Positions 8,740 through 17,880 of a stretch of 64,000 nucleotides of DNA are shown here, piece after piece (the stretch's first letter is position 1; the number at the start of each line of letters is the position of its first letter). Origin of the DNA: Psychrobacter glacincola (lineage in GTDB: Bacteria; Pseudomonadota; Gammaproteobacteria; Pseudomonadales; Moraxellaceae); NCBI RefSeq assembly GCF_904846075.1, contig NZ_CAJGZH010000001.1, forward strand, positions 1,302,001 to 1,366,000, in the 5' to 3' direction. The notes beneath the pieces are model-generated. The model saw nothing but the letters and a program-made list of their open reading frames with translations. It searched no databases and was not told where the DNA came from. A program made the position numbers and the translations under genes.

Positions 8740-9807
8740 ATGACAGCGCACTCTCAGCGCGGAGTAGCGCTGCTCACTATCTTACTATTGGTGGTCAGTA
8801 TTACCGTGGTGGCGGGGGCAATGCTTGCCAGTCAAAAGATTGCTATTAGGCGTAGCGGTTTATTGTTTGATCAAAATCAGCTGTCACAAGATATCAATGC
8901 TGGTCAGCAATTGGCCATCACGATGATTCGTGCTGACGATAAGCTGAATGACACAGATAGCGAGCAAGATATTTGGGCGCAGCCATTACCGCCTTATCTT
9001 TTAGCTAATCATAGCATCAGTATCGAATTGCGTGATGAAGCCAGTCGTTTTAATATTAATAATTTATATCAGAATGGCGCGGTTGATAGTGCCGCTGTAG
9101 CCATATTTCAAAGACTGTTGACACAATTAAATCTAGAACCTGATATTGCCATTGCTGTTCTTGATTATCAAGATACAGATAGCGACGTTTACCAAGACGG
9201 TGGTGATGAGAGTGTGGTTTATTCTCAGCAATCAAGTGGCTCAGCGAGTAAGACTTTGCCCAATCAAGCATTGGTGAGTGTCGATCAATTACAAGAGATT
9301 CGAGGGGTAAATGCTGAAGTACTAGCGGCACTACGTCCTTATATTACGGCGGTTCCTTATTATGTGCCTATTAATGTCAATACTGCCAGTCCAGTTTTGC
9401 TGGCTGCACTGATAGATGGCGCAACCAGCCAGCAGATGCAGGGATTGGTCGATATGCGGGCAAAGCAGGCGTTAGCCTCTATCGATGATGTGTGGAAATT
9501 GCCGATGTTGAGCAGCTTAAATGATGATCAGCGAAAGGCGTTAAAACCACTGCTTGCAGTCGATAGCCAAGCCTTTATGGCGCTTATTACCGCAACGGAT
9601 AGTGCAAGTCTTGGTCAACAAAGACAACGGTTTGCAACCGTATTGATTAGTAAAATTGCGACTGACGCTAGCGCGGCAGTAGGGAATAATGCGAATAACA
9701 GCACGCCTAACAATAATAATGGAAATAATGAGAATGGCAATAATAAACAAGCCAAAGAAATTAAGGTGGTGACACAGCGTTTATGGGCATTTAGACCCAG
9801 TTTCTAA
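8740..9807 (+). CDS. gspK: Type II secretion minor pseudopilin GspK
   Basis: GspK is the large pseudopilin capping the pseudopilus tip. The leader ends at G8, followed by VALLTILLLVVSITVVAG. As usual for GspK, the mature position 5 is not Glu (here Thr). The helical domain includes the QEIRGV and INVNTAS motifs of the helix-hairpin-helix-like region seen in GspK. An Asn-rich block lies near 318-340, before the conserved-looking C terminus RLWAFRPSF. It is the last gene of the operon, 39 bp after gspJ. No clear terminator follows. Confidence 0.92.
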   Translation: MTAHSQRGVALLTILLLVVSITVVAGAMLASQKIAIRRSGLLFDQNQLSQDINAGQQLAITMIRADDKLNDTDSEQDIWAQPLPPYLLANHSISIELRDEASRFNINNLYQNGAVDSAAVAIFQRLLTQLNLEPDIAIAVLDYQDTDSDVYQDGGDESVVYSQQSSGSASKTLPNQALVSVDQLQEIRGVNAEVLAALRPYITAVPYYVPINVNTASPVLLAALIDGATSQQMQGLVDMRAKQALASIDDVWKLPMLSSLNDDQRKALKPLLAVDSQAFMALITATDSASLGQQRQRFATVLISKIATDASAAVGNNANNSTPNNNNGNNENGNNKQAKEIKVVTQRLWAFRPSF

Positions 9808-9864
9808 CGTTGAGCCACCTAAAAAGAGTCTCAATCAGTGCCGAGGTAGAATAGCTGACGTCAC

Positions 9865-10545
9865 CTAATCTCCTAAGTGCGTCTCTTCCGTAGACTTCCA
9901 GTTATAAGCCCCATAAAACAGCATTTGTGCTTGGCGAGTGCAATTATGGAGCATCAGCTGTTTATTTTCTTCAATCTCATTCAGATCGATTTCATCATCA
10001 TGGTCTTCAGTATAAGTCAGCTCCAACCAATCGATAATCCAAGAAAAGAACATATTTACCCCAGCTTCAGCCAGTAGGCGACGGTCATAGGCATTGATAT
10101 GAGTAAAAGCAGGCTGTAGCGCTAAATCATCAGCCAAGCTTTGAGCATGTTTTTTGACAAGTTCATTAATGGCTTTGCGTACAGCTTCTGAGCCACCGTA
10201 GCGCTCACTGACTAAAAATTGCCAGTAATAAGGCTGATCACTAACCATATACAAGAACAGCTGAATGCTCTTAGCAATTTGGCGATCAAAGCTACGTTTA
10301 CGCCCAATTTGCAAGCTATCGCTTAGGATCGCCAGCGTACCGCCTAGCTCTTCTACCACCAATGCTCGACCAAGCGATTCCATGTCATCAAAATGCCGAT
10401 AAAAAGCGGTCGGCACCACGCCAACCTCACGCGTTACTTGCCTGAGGCTGATTGAGCTAAAAGACTGCCCTGTCATACATAAATCAAGCACGGCATTAAA
10501 AAAGGCGTGCCGAGTTTGAAGTTTCTTTTGTTCGCGACTGCTCAT
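9865..10545 (-). CDS. TetR-family regulator, FabR-like
   Basis: This 226-residue repressor resembles FabR/DesT-type regulators of unsaturated fatty acid synthesis. The resemblance rests on the N-terminal block ISLRQVTREVGVVPTAFYRHF (about 32-52), then DDMESLGRALV. The VPTAFYRHF sequence is the recognition helix typical of FabR. The C-terminal region ends in an acidic stretch. No fatty-acid gene lies beside it, so its targets must be elsewhere if the assignment is right. It is convergent with gspK (57-bp gap). I am confident of TetR, moderately so of the FabR subgroup. Confidence 0.82.
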   Translation of the reverse strand: MSSREQKKLQTRHAFFNAVLDLCMTGQSFSSISLRQVTREVGVVPTAFYRHFDDMESLGRALVVEELGGTLAILSDSLQIGRKRSFDRQIAKSIQLFLYMVSDQPYYWQFLVSERYGGSEAVRKAINELVKKHAQSLADDLALQPAFTHINAYDRRLLAEAGVNMFFSWIIDWLELTYTEDHDDEIDLNEIEENKQLMLHNCTRQAQMLFYGAYNWKSTEETHLGD

Positions 10546-10649
10546 AATATTTCAAAATTGTCCAATAAGGGTTTATCATACTCATTTCAGCGTAAAAATA
10601 CGACTGAAATACGCAACTTGTGTTAATTTACTAAACTTGCACGGGTCTT

Positions 10650-12059
10650 TTAAACCATTGCACCCCAATGGCCTTGTAACTCTTGTGCCAATCGATACGC
10701 CTCATGATCATTCATCCCAGTGATAAAGTCCAATATATTTAAAATATTGTGATAGACATTATCTGATAATATCCGCCGATGCTCATCGAGATGTGGCTGT
10801 AACAACATTAATAGGCGCTGCTGCTCAAAGGAGATGGGGGTAGCTTTTGCCTTTGTCCAAGCCAGTGGTACAAAGGCGTCTAATAATCGGTGCAAGCATT
10901 GATTGGCCATCAATTCCATACGTACTTTGCTTGGGTGATTGAATATTTTTTCGCGTGCCAATTGCTTGGCCTGCAAGATGCCATTTTGCACATTTGCATC
11001 ACAATGGGTAAATAGACTGCCTTGTAGTGTACCAGCCAGCAATGCATCACTGTTGGCGACGAAAGCATCAGTCACGGTATTGACCAAGCGCATCATCGCA
11101 CGGGCTCGCAATGACGCTAAGCTCTGCCTGACAGACATGTGTACGGGCAGATTGATACTGTTAGGGCGCTCACCAATCAGCTCATAAAATATGGCGGCAA
11201 CCTCACTATAGGTCAGCATATTGAGATTGATACCATCTTCTAAATCGATCAAGGCATAGCAAATATCGTCTGCTGCTTCTAGTAAATAAGCCAGCGGATG
11301 ACGCGCAAAACCGTCGTGCTGTGTTGAACGTGGTAAATGCAAACAGGCTGCCAACTCTTCTAATTGTGCTGACTCACTATAAAAGCAGCCAAATTTTTGT
11401 ACATTTTGATGGTGGTGTTTATCATTGACATCGTTGCTGTGAGAGGCAAGCCACGGATACTTCATAAAAGCGCCTAGCGTTGCACAAGTGAGACGCATAC
11501 CACCTTTATCAGGATGGTGCTCATTACGCGCCAACAGTCGAAACCCTTGTGCATTACCTTCGTAGGCCAGCAAGTCCAAGCGCTCGTTGCTACTTAACTT
11601 TTGTAATATCGCTTCAGGGTCAGGCTGCCTAAACCAATCTCGAATGGCATACTCTCCCGCATGACCAAAAGGCGGGTTGCCAATATCGTGAGCGAGGCAC
11701 GCTGCTTGTACAATGACACCGACATCGGCTGGCGATACGCCTGCTGGTAGACCGCTGGCTAATTTATCATGGAGCTTTTCTGCTGCCATCATTGCTAAAG
11801 AGCGTCCAATAGAGGAGACCTCAAGCGAATGAGTCAGACGTGTATGGATACCGAGCTGATTGGTTAATGGATGGACTTGGGTTTTTTGATTCAACTGCCG
11901 AAAGGAGTGAGAAAATACCAGTCTGTCGTAGTCTTTGTGAAACTGAGAGCGAGTACTCGTATTGGCGTTAAACTTTTTGGCAGCACCAAGACGCTGCGAG
12001 TTGAGAAGGCGAGACCATTGTGTGGTAGGAGACGGCAAAGAGGTTGGAGTAGTTAGCAT
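10650..12059 (-). CDS. dgt: Deoxyguanosinetriphosphate triphosphohydrolase (dGTPase)
   Basis: This HD-domain enzyme hydrolyses dGTP (or dNTPs) to the nucleoside and triphosphate, affecting nucleotide pools. Metal ligands are visible as H77 in RLTHSLEV, H124-D125 in CLAHDIGNPPFGHAGE, and the downstream DDICYALIDLEDG motif with its Asp. The N-terminal block RSQFHKDYDRLVFSHSFRQL is typical of the family. At 469 residues it fits the dGTPase-like group. It is a single gene, with 104 bp to the FabR-like gene downstream. The HD-family nucleotide triphosphohydrolases can have antiphage roles, but this looks like the housekeeping type. Confidence 0.93.
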   Translation of the reverse strand: MLTTPTSLPSPTTQWSRLLNSQRLGAAKKFNANTSTRSQFHKDYDRLVFSHSFRQLNQKTQVHPLTNQLGIHTRLTHSLEVSSIGRSLAMMAAEKLHDKLASGLPAGVSPADVGVIVQAACLAHDIGNPPFGHAGEYAIRDWFRQPDPEAILQKLSSNERLDLLAYEGNAQGFRLLARNEHHPDKGGMRLTCATLGAFMKYPWLASHSNDVNDKHHHQNVQKFGCFYSESAQLEELAACLHLPRSTQHDGFARHPLAYLLEAADDICYALIDLEDGINLNMLTYSEVAAIFYELIGERPNSINLPVHMSVRQSLASLRARAMMRLVNTVTDAFVANSDALLAGTLQGSLFTHCDANVQNGILQAKQLAREKIFNHPSKVRMELMANQCLHRLLDAFVPLAWTKAKATPISFEQQRLLMLLQPHLDEHRRILSDNVYHNILNILDFITGMNDHEAYRLAQELQGHWGAMV

Positions 12060-12121
12060 ATTGAAACATCCGAAACCAAGGAAGCCTCTAGCATAGCAAA
12101 ATAGCGCCCTTGGTACAGCTA

Positions 12122-12688
12122 CTAAGATTTCTGGCAGTTAAAAAGCACTTCTTCCTCTTCGATAGCTACATTGCTGCCCAATGTTTTATTTCGCAACGTT
12201 GCCTTGTCACTATTTACTTGCCATATAATGCCATGGGTGTTATCTAATCCGATATCACTAGTATAGATGGTTTTTTCAGTACTGGCGTCGCTATCAGAGG
12301 TAGCGGTCAAATCGTATTCGATACCATCGATCAGTAGGTGCACTGTCTGTGGTGTAGTATCATCATGGTAGGACACGCCGATAGTAGCCGTAGGCTCACA
12401 AGAGAATGGTGTGCTGTTGCTGGCATGTTCTGCATGATCGTGTCCTGCATGCGCGCTTTCCTCGTGGCTATGACTTTCATGACTATGTCCTTCATGACCT
12501 TGTTCCATAGCATCGTGCCCTTCGTGCTCTTCATGAGCATGTTCAGCGTGATCGTCTACGGGTGTTATTTCTTCAGATACTACCGTATCACTTTCTGCAT
12601 TAGGCTGACAGCCCAATAGAGAGCCTGTCATGATACTTCCTACAAGCGCAACACTGGCAAATCTAGAAAAAGAGAAATAGTCAGTCAC
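12122..12688 (-). CDS. Zur-box-linked His-rich lipoprotein with MliC-like domain
   Basis: I chose the GTG at 12688, preceded by TTGAGGACT, over the in-frame ATG at 12778, which lies inside the ychF terminator. This gives 188 residues. A lipoprotein signal ends at the lipobox SLLGC (C27). Then comes an acidic linker and a stretch of about 45 residues with many His-Glu/His-Asp pairs (HEEHEGH, HSHESHSHEE, HAGHDHAEH), a likely metal-binding region. The last 90 or so residues resemble the MliC fold of membrane-bound lysozyme inhibitors: PFSCEP, an IDGIEYDLTA strand, IIWQVNSDKATL and a closing FNC. A zinc-regulator-type operator lies 33 bp upstream. Zinc capture or trafficking in the periplasm is inferred, not shown. 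Confidence 0.8.
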   Translation of the reverse strand: MTDYFSFSRFASVALVGSIMTGSLLGCQPNAESDTVVSEEITPVDDHAEHAHEEHEGHDAMEQGHEGHSHESHSHEESAHAGHDHAEHASNSTPFSCEPTATIGVSYHDDTTPQTVHLLIDGIEYDLTATSDSDASTEKTIYTSDIGLDNTHGIIWQVNSDKATLRNKTLGSNVAIEEEEVLFNCQKS

Positions 12689-12720
12689 AGTATAAGTCCT
12701 CAAATAGTAAAATAAAGATA

Positions 12721-12735
12721 TGTTATAATATAACA
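12721..12735 (-). promoter_or_regulatory. Perfect Zur-type operator
   Basis: TGTTATAATATAACA is a perfect 7-1-7 palindrome and matches the core of the gammaproteobacterial Zur box known from znu promoters. It lies 33-47 bp upstream of the GTG start of the His-rich lipoprotein, over its AT-rich promoter region. Binding by Zur would block transcription when zinc is plentiful. The match to the consensus is from memory of the family; no motif search was run. Confidence 0.75.
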
Positions 12736-12744
12736 ATGTTAAGA

Positions 12745-12784
12745 TAAAATAAAGCCGATGATGGAGAATTTCCAACATCGGCTT
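12745..12784 (-). terminator. Rho-independent terminator of ychF
   Basis: On the minus strand, AAGCCGATG and CATCGGCTT form a 9-bp stem, extended by a few more pairs around a 7-nt loop. It is followed by a T-rich run (TTTATTTTATC). It lies 32 bp past the ychF stop and before the Zur-type operator, separating the two genes. Confidence 0.85.
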
Positions 12785-12816
12785 ATTAACTATCAGTCAG
12801 GATGCACCGCTTAACG

Positions 12817-13908
12817 TTACACGTTAAATCTAAAGTGCATGATATCGCCATCTTGTACGATATAGGTTTTGCCTTCTAAGCGTGATTTGCCAGCGGCAGC
12901 TGCGCCTTTTTCACCGTTGTATTCGATAAAGTCGTCATACGCAATGACCTCAGCACGAATGAAGCCGCGCTCAAAATCGGTATGAATCACGCCAGCGGCT
13001 TGCGGAGCCGTTGCGCCAACTGCAACCGTCCAAGCGCGCACCTCTTTAACACCAGCAGTAAAGTAAGTCTGCATATCTAGCAAATCATAACCACCGCGAA
13101 TGACTTGATCAAGTCCGGCTTCTTCCATATCCATCTCAGCTAGGAAGTCTTTTTTGTCGTCTTCATCAAGCTGAGCGATTTCAGATTCGATTTGGTTGCA
13201 TAGAGCGATAACGATAGAATCTTCGCCAGTCGCATAGTTGCGTACCGCATCAAGGTAAGGGTTGTTTTCAAAGCCATCTTCACTGACGTTGGCGATATAC
13301 ATGGTTGGTTTTAGGGTGATTAAACCATAACTTCTGATGAGCTTTTTCTCATCAGCATCTAGGTTCGCTGCGCGTGCCGCTTTACCTTCTGCTAATAAAG
13401 GCTCAACTTTTTTAAAGATATCAAGCAATGCTTGCGCGTCTTTATCACCACCTTTGGCCTTTTTGGTTTGGTTGTGAATGGCACGCTCAACGGCCTCTAA
13501 ATCTGCCAATGCCAATTCAGTATTAATGGTTTCGATATCATCAATAGGGCTGACGCGACCATCAACGTGGACGACGTTGTCATCATCAAAACAGCGTACG
13601 ACGTGCGCAATCGCATCAGTCTCACGGATATTGGCTAGGAACTGGTTGCCCATGCCTTCGCCTTTTGAAGCACCAGCGACTAGACCTGCGATATCCACAA
13701 ACTCCATCGTCGTTGGTAATACGCGCTCAGGCTTAACGATATCAGCCAGTTTCTTTAGGCGTGGGTCAGGTACTGGTACGATACCTGTGTTGGGATCTTT
13801 GGTACAAAATGGAAAGTTTTCAGCGGCGATACCCGCTTTGGTCAACGCATTAAACAAGGTAGATTTACCCACGTTTGGTAGGCCGACGATGCCGCAATTA
13901 AAACCCAT
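12817..13908 (-). CDS. ychF: Redox-regulated ATPase/GTPase YchF (OLA1 family)
   Basis: YchF is a ribosome-associated Obg-family P-loop ATPase involved in translation and oxidative-stress tolerance. The 363-residue length is standard. Walker [10 protein letters not shown] is at 9-17, the G3-like motif is DIAGLV, and the G4 position reads NVSE rather than NKxD, the change that gives this family its ATP preference. A TGS domain closes the protein ([13 protein letters not shown] to MHFRFNV). It is a single gene with its own terminator. In many gammaproteobacteria pth sits next to it, but not here. Confidence 0.97.
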   Translation of the reverse strand: MGFNCGIVGLPNVGKSTLFNALTKAGIAAENFPFCTKDPNTGIVPVPDPRLKKLADIVKPERVLPTTMEFVDIAGLVAGASKGEGMGNQFLANIRETDAIAHVVRCFDDDNVVHVDGRVSPIDDIETINTELALADLEAVERAIHNQTKKAKGGDKDAQALLDIFKKVEPLLAEGKAARAANLDADEKKLIRSYGLITLKPTMYIANVSEDGFENNPYLDAVRNYATGEDSIVIALCNQIESEIAQLDEDDKKDFLAEMDMEEAGLDQVIRGGYDLLDMQTYFTAGVKEVRAWTVAVGATAPQAAGVIHTDFERGFIRAEVIAYDDFIEYNGEKGAAAAGKSRLEGKTYIVQDGDIMHFRFNV

Positions 13909-14270
13909 AACATTCTCTCAATATAATAATAAAATCAGTTGGTATAAAGATTGGTTAAATGATAAATCAAAATTGGGCATATTGTAGCAAATTTACCTGA
14001 ATAGGGGTGAGGTTGTTGTATTGTATACTGAGATTTTGAGTTTGGTCATTACTGGCAATTTTGCTGTTTTATCGATTATGGTAAGCTGTGCTATAAAACG
14101 ATAGTTTGGCTTGTAGGCGTATGACAGGTAAGCGCCTACGACTCGTTACACTGTACGAGTAATCTTCATTATGAACACCAAGCGCGCTCAGTCAAATCTG
14201 CAAAACACTATGTATAAATGCGCCGTATTGATAAAGGCCGCTAAAATAAAACGAAAGGCAAAACCCTATA
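13909..14270. other. Intergenic region with two adjacent hairpins before the helicase
   Basis: This is the divergent space between ychF and the UvrD-like helicase. Two perfect inverted repeats follow one another. GTAGGCG/CGCCTAC (14113-14119 with 14133-14139) has a 13-nt loop, and ACTCGT/ACGAGT (14141-14146 with 14155-14160) has an 8-nt loop. Neither is followed by a T-run, so they look like leader structure rather than terminators. An ORF of 53 codons (14171-14332) overlaps the helicase start out of frame but lacks a ribosome site. Confidence 0.55.
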
Positions 14271-16463
14271 ATGACACCCACGATTTTCGATACGCGCCAC
14301 TACAATTATCCCCAGAATTTCATCGAGATTAAGCCCAAGCTGGCACGACTTGAGCAGGCGATTAAAAAGCTAGAGGCAAATTTAATCGATGCTAATGATG
14401 ATGCAAATATTGAGCTACTGAATCAAAGGCTCAATAGTGAATTAGGATTGAAAGTAAACTATGCCCGTGAGTTAAATCCTGACCAACTATTAGCAGCCAC
14501 CACTATCGAAGGCAAAGTGTTGGTCATTGCAGGTGCAGGCTCTGGCAAGACCAAAACGCTCACGTACCGTACCAGTTATTTGTTAGAGAATGGGGTCACG
14601 CCCAAAAGCATCTTGCTACTGACCTTTACCCGTAAAACCGCCAATGAAATAAAAAGCCGTGCCAAAACCTTACTTGCGAATACCTTATTTAATAAACAGT
14701 CTGATGAAGACTTGGTAAAGGATAAACTGCCAACGGATAAGCGGCTCAACGATATCACCAGTGGTACTTTTCACTCATTCTGTAATATGCTGCTGCGTCA
14801 GTATTCAGGGCTGCTCGGTATCAATCCGCGATTTACGATTTTAGACACGGGCGATAGTGAAGATGCCATCGACTTAATTCACAAAGAAAAAAAGTATACC
14901 GCGCAAAATAAGAGCCAAGCATTCCCGCGCAAAAAGACACTGCAAAATATTATTTCTAGCTCTCGGAATAGACGTATTCATATCCGTGATTTAATCGAAA
15001 GCAGTTATCCTGATATCGCCGTGCATATTCCTATTATCGAACAATTGGCGGTCGATTTTCATGAGTATAAGCGTGCCAATCATCTCTACGATTTTGACGA
15101 TATTATCAGTCAGGTCGTGCGCCATTTGAAGACGAATGATACCTTTCGCCAAATGCTACAAAACCAATATCGCTACATCATGGTTGATGAATATCAAGAC
15201 ACCAACATTCCGCAAAAGCAGCTGATAGATTTGATTGGTGCATCTGAGTCGGTCTCGCTGATGGTAGTCGGTGATGACAATCAAAGTATTTATGCTTTCC
15301 GCGGTGCCAATTACGAAAACATTCTGTTATTCGGTGAGACCTATCCCGATGCCAAGCTGATTAAGCTCGAGCAAAACTATCGCAGTACGCCTGCTGTTTT
15401 GGATTATATCAATGCTCTGTCAGCGCAGATCACGCTAGGCTATCAAAAAAAATTGTACTCTGGCGCATCAATAATTGGGCAAAAACCAGTATTTAGCCGT
15501 TTAAGTGACGAGACAAAAGAAGCCAAGTATATCGCCGAAAAAATCATCGAGCTAAAGTCGGATTATGATTACAATGATTTTGCGGTACTGTGCCGCACGT
15601 CGTTTCAATCTAACTATGTGCAACTAGAGTTTATGGAGCGTCATATTCCATTCATTGTGGTGGGCGGTATTAAGTTTATTGAAAGGCGACATATCAAAGA
15701 CGTTTTGGCTTTTGTTAAAGTACTCTACAACCCGAATGATACGATTGCTTGGCACCGTATTTTGACCTTGTTCCAAGGCGTGGGGACGGTCACCGCGACG
15801 CGTTTGACCCAAGCGATTAATGCCGATGACAACTCCTTTGAGCCACTACTCACGCCAAAGTTTGCTAAAAAAAGCGCACAGCTTGAGCCTTTATATAATA
15901 CGCTGACTAAGGCAAATCAGGCTGAATCCGTCGAGACAGTCATCGAGCATGTTTTAGCGTTTTATGTTCCCATCCTAAAAACGATTGAGGAAAATTGGCG
16001 AGAGCGCAACGAGGACTTTCGTGTGCTCAAAAATTTGGCAATAGAACACAGTAGCCTTGATAACTTCTTAGAAAATTTGGCACTCGATCCGCCTAATGAT
16101 TCGGTCGCAGCCATGGATAAACCAGAGGATAATGACACAGATAAAGTGACTATTTCGACCATTCACAGTGCCAAAGGGCTGGAGTGGCCAGTGGTGTTTG
16201 TTAATTCATTGGTCGATGGTATCACGCCGCATCATCGCTCGTTGGATGACTTTGAGGCGCTAGAAGAGGAGCGTAAGTTATTTTATGTTGCTTGTAGTCG
16301 GGCCAAGAGCCAATTATTTTTAACCGCTCCCGATTATTTTTCAAGTTACTCAGGATACTTCGATAAAGTCTCACGCTTCATCGCAGAGCTATCTGCTGAT
16401 GAGGTAACGGTCGAGACAATTAAAAAGACTATAGATGAGAGTGATGATCCAGTATGGTGGTAA
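14271..16463 (+). CDS. UvrD/Rep-family (SF1A) DNA helicase
   Basis: This 730-residue superfamily 1A helicase has all the core motifs in order: Q-motif LNPDQLLAAT, Walker A AGAGSGKT (87-94), motif Ia LLLTFTRKTANEIK, motif II VDEYQDTN, motif III GDDNQSIYAFRGA, motif IV LEQNYRS, motif V STIHSAKGLEWPVVF and motif VI YVACSRAKSQLF. It likely unwinds DNA 3' to 5'. An extra N-terminal region of about 65 residues precedes the Q-motif, with a coiled-coil-like stretch LARLEQAIKKLEANL. It is neither UvrD nor Rep by length or ends. A weak AAAGGC ribosome site precedes the ATG. It is a single gene, not far from a second large helicase, so a role in repair or defence is open. Confidence 0.9.
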   Translation: MTPTIFDTRHYNYPQNFIEIKPKLARLEQAIKKLEANLIDANDDANIELLNQRLNSELGLKVNYARELNPDQLLAATTIEGKVLVIAGAGSGKTKTLTYRTSYLLENGVTPKSILLLTFTRKTANEIKSRAKTLLANTLFNKQSDEDLVKDKLPTDKRLNDITSGTFHSFCNMLLRQYSGLLGINPRFTILDTGDSEDAIDLIHKEKKYTAQNKSQAFPRKKTLQNIISSSRNRRIHIRDLIESSYPDIAVHIPIIEQLAVDFHEYKRANHLYDFDDIISQVVRHLKTNDTFRQMLQNQYRYIMVDEYQDTNIPQKQLIDLIGASESVSLMVVGDDNQSIYAFRGANYENILLFGETYPDAKLIKLEQNYRSTPAVLDYINALSAQITLGYQKKLYSGASIIGQKPVFSRLSDETKEAKYIAEKIIELKSDYDYNDFAVLCRTSFQSNYVQLEFMERHIPFIVVGGIKFIERRHIKDVLAFVKVLYNPNDTIAWHRILTLFQGVGTVTATRLTQAINADDNSFEPLLTPKFAKKSAQLEPLYNTLTKANQAESVETVIEHVLAFYVPILKTIEENWRERNEDFRVLKNLAIEHSSLDNFLENLALDPPNDSVAAMDKPEDNDTDKVTISTIHSAKGLEWPVVFVNSLVDGITPHHRSLDDFEALEEERKLFYVACSRAKSQLFLTAPDYFSSYSGYFDKVSRFIAELSADEVTVETIKKTIDESDDPVWW

Positions 16464-16531
16464 GTAGTTTTTTCATATTCAAGCTCTTAAATTTGTTTAT
16501 AGTCGTTCAGTCTTTGACAGTTTTAAAGATA

Positions 16532-16558
16532 CATCACCAATCAAAAGAAATGGTGATG
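16532..16558. terminator. Hairpin between convergent genes
   Basis: CATCACCA and TGGTGATG form a perfect 8-bp stem with an 11-nt loop between the helicase and the convergent lipoprotein gene. No good T-run follows on either strand, so this is only a possible weak or Rho-assisted terminator. Confidence 0.4.
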
Positions 16559-16597
16559 ATACTTATGATGTCTAACCAATCAGAGCGTAATGTTTCT

Positions 16598-17575
16598 TTA
16601 TGACATAGACTTACTAAAATTAGCCACACAACGTGCAGAAGTGAAAGCATTTTGATTCACATTAGTATCATCAGATATTAGAGGCGGGTTTGGTTGTTTC
16701 TGAAATCGCTTAATGGTAACTGCACCTCCCGCATGTACATTACCTGCTGAGCCTTCAGTAGCAGTCACACCTCGTAATACTTTCTCAGTGCCTGTCTCTG
16801 ATCCTTGCGGGTTATGCTCTGGACTATTAGTATAATATTCTGGATCGTACCAATCGATCATCCATTCGTAGTTTTGATTGACTAAATCATAGAGTCCTAG
16901 AAGATTAGGAGGATAGAATCCCAACATAGGAACCGCTAAAGAAGTATTATATTTATTGCTAAACTTACTTTGCTCTTCATACGTCCACATATTACGTCCA
17001 GGATCTATCTCTCCCGTATCGGTTGGAAATAATATATATTGTCCGCGATTACGCGCAGCATATTCCCACTGTGCTTCGGTTGGCAGGCTCATGGGTACAT
17101 CTAGCTGTTGACCTAACCATTGACAGTAGTGCTGTGCCGTTTGCCAATTAATACCAGCTGCTGCATTCGGTTGGCGTATCTCTATTGTTATAGGTTGCAT
17201 TCCCTCTTCATCTTGCCCTGTTGCCATACTATAGATATCAAAGTCGCTATAGGTTGCCTTGTAGGCATTCATACTAAAGCTATCAAGCGTCACTTTATGC
17301 AGCGGTTTATTATCAGATTGTCCAGTTAAGGGCAAGCCATCGGTCCAGTCGAGCTTAGGACCAAAATCACCCATCTCAAAGCTGCCACCTTCAATAAAGC
17401 GCATATTGGCTTTTTGCTTCGCTAAAAAGTCGTCTAACTGCTGCTGTTCAGCATCGGTTAAATTGTCTCGAGTTTTCGGGATGCCGTCGCTATCAACCGA
17501 AGGCTCTTTGGCACAGGCAGTCATAGTAAATAGCGGCAAGATAAACAAAGATACGAATAAAGGCTTAAGCGTCAT
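16598..17575 (-). CDS. Lipoprotein with formylglycine-generating-enzyme-like (SUMF1) domain
   Basis: A signal peptide ending in the lipobox TMTAC (C21) anchors this 325-residue protein in a membrane. It then has a linker and a SUMF1/FGE-sulfatase domain beginning at FIEGGSFEMGDFG and carrying LPTEAQWEYAAR and VLRGVTATEGSAGN, the usual family landmarks. The C-terminal TSARCVAN replaces the more common RGFR ending. Such domains occur in formylglycine-generating enzymes, EgtB and PvdO, and also in non-catalytic C-type-lectin-like proteins. No sulfatase lies nearby, so substrate and activity are unknown. It is a single gene, convergent with the helicase. Confidence 0.85.
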   Translation of the reverse strand: MTLKPLFVSLFILPLFTMTACAKEPSVDSDGIPKTRDNLTDAEQQQLDDFLAKQKANMRFIEGGSFEMGDFGPKLDWTDGLPLTGQSDNKPLHKVTLDSFSMNAYKATYSDFDIYSMATGQDEEGMQPITIEIRQPNAAAGINWQTAQHYCQWLGQQLDVPMSLPTEAQWEYAARNRGQYILFPTDTGEIDPGRNMWTYEEQSKFSNKYNTSLAVPMLGFYPPNLLGLYDLVNQNYEWMIDWYDPEYYTNSPEHNPQGSETGTEKVLRGVTATEGSAGNVHAGGAVTIKRFQKQPNPPLISDDTNVNQNAFTSARCVANFSKSMS

Positions 17576-17880
17576 AACAGGCTACAGTGATATTTTGTTA
17601 AGAATTTAAGGAAATTATACTAATAATTTTATGGGATTGTCTGAACATAAAAAGCGAATTAATATCGATATTTATTAAGTTGATAAAACACAATTCCAAA
17701 GTATGATATCTGGTGCCTTATCGTCATCCAGTATTTATCAAGCAACGGTTGTAGAGCACTGTTCAGTATCTGTAGATGATTCATACTCGTTTTTCAATGT
17801 TTGAGCCTGACTTTGATATCGTTTATGTTCCTGATATTTAAGTGTCTACCAACTCGCTGGATACGACTATCTTTTACGGT
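17576..17880. other. Intergenic region, 305 bp, possible gene remnant
   Basis: This lies between the large helicase stop and the start of the lipoprotein gene. A short minus-strand open stretch at about 17738-17842, with a plausible composition (KYQEHKRYQSQ...), follows an in-frame TAG and has no start codon. It could be a decayed 3' gene end, but this is weak. I see no terminator with a T-run. Confidence 0.35.

Noticed and set aside
10650..12059. dGTPase as an antiphage dNTP-depleting enzyme
   Set aside because: Sequence and isolated context fit the housekeeping dgt type, and no defence genes adjoin it.
12689..12778. Longer N terminus for the His-rich lipoprotein starting at ATG 12778
   Set aside because: It would begin inside the ychF terminator and read through the Zur-type operator. 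The GTG at 12688 has a good ribosome site and a proper lipoprotein signal.
14171..14332. 53-codon ORF overlapping the helicase start
   Set aside because: It has no ribosome site, a Lys/Arg-heavy chance-like composition, and overlaps the helicase frame for 62 bases.
17738..17842. Minus-strand open stretch that reads like a protein C terminus
   Set aside because: It is about 34 codons with no start and an in-frame stop just before it. It may be a decayed gene end, but the evidence is too slight.
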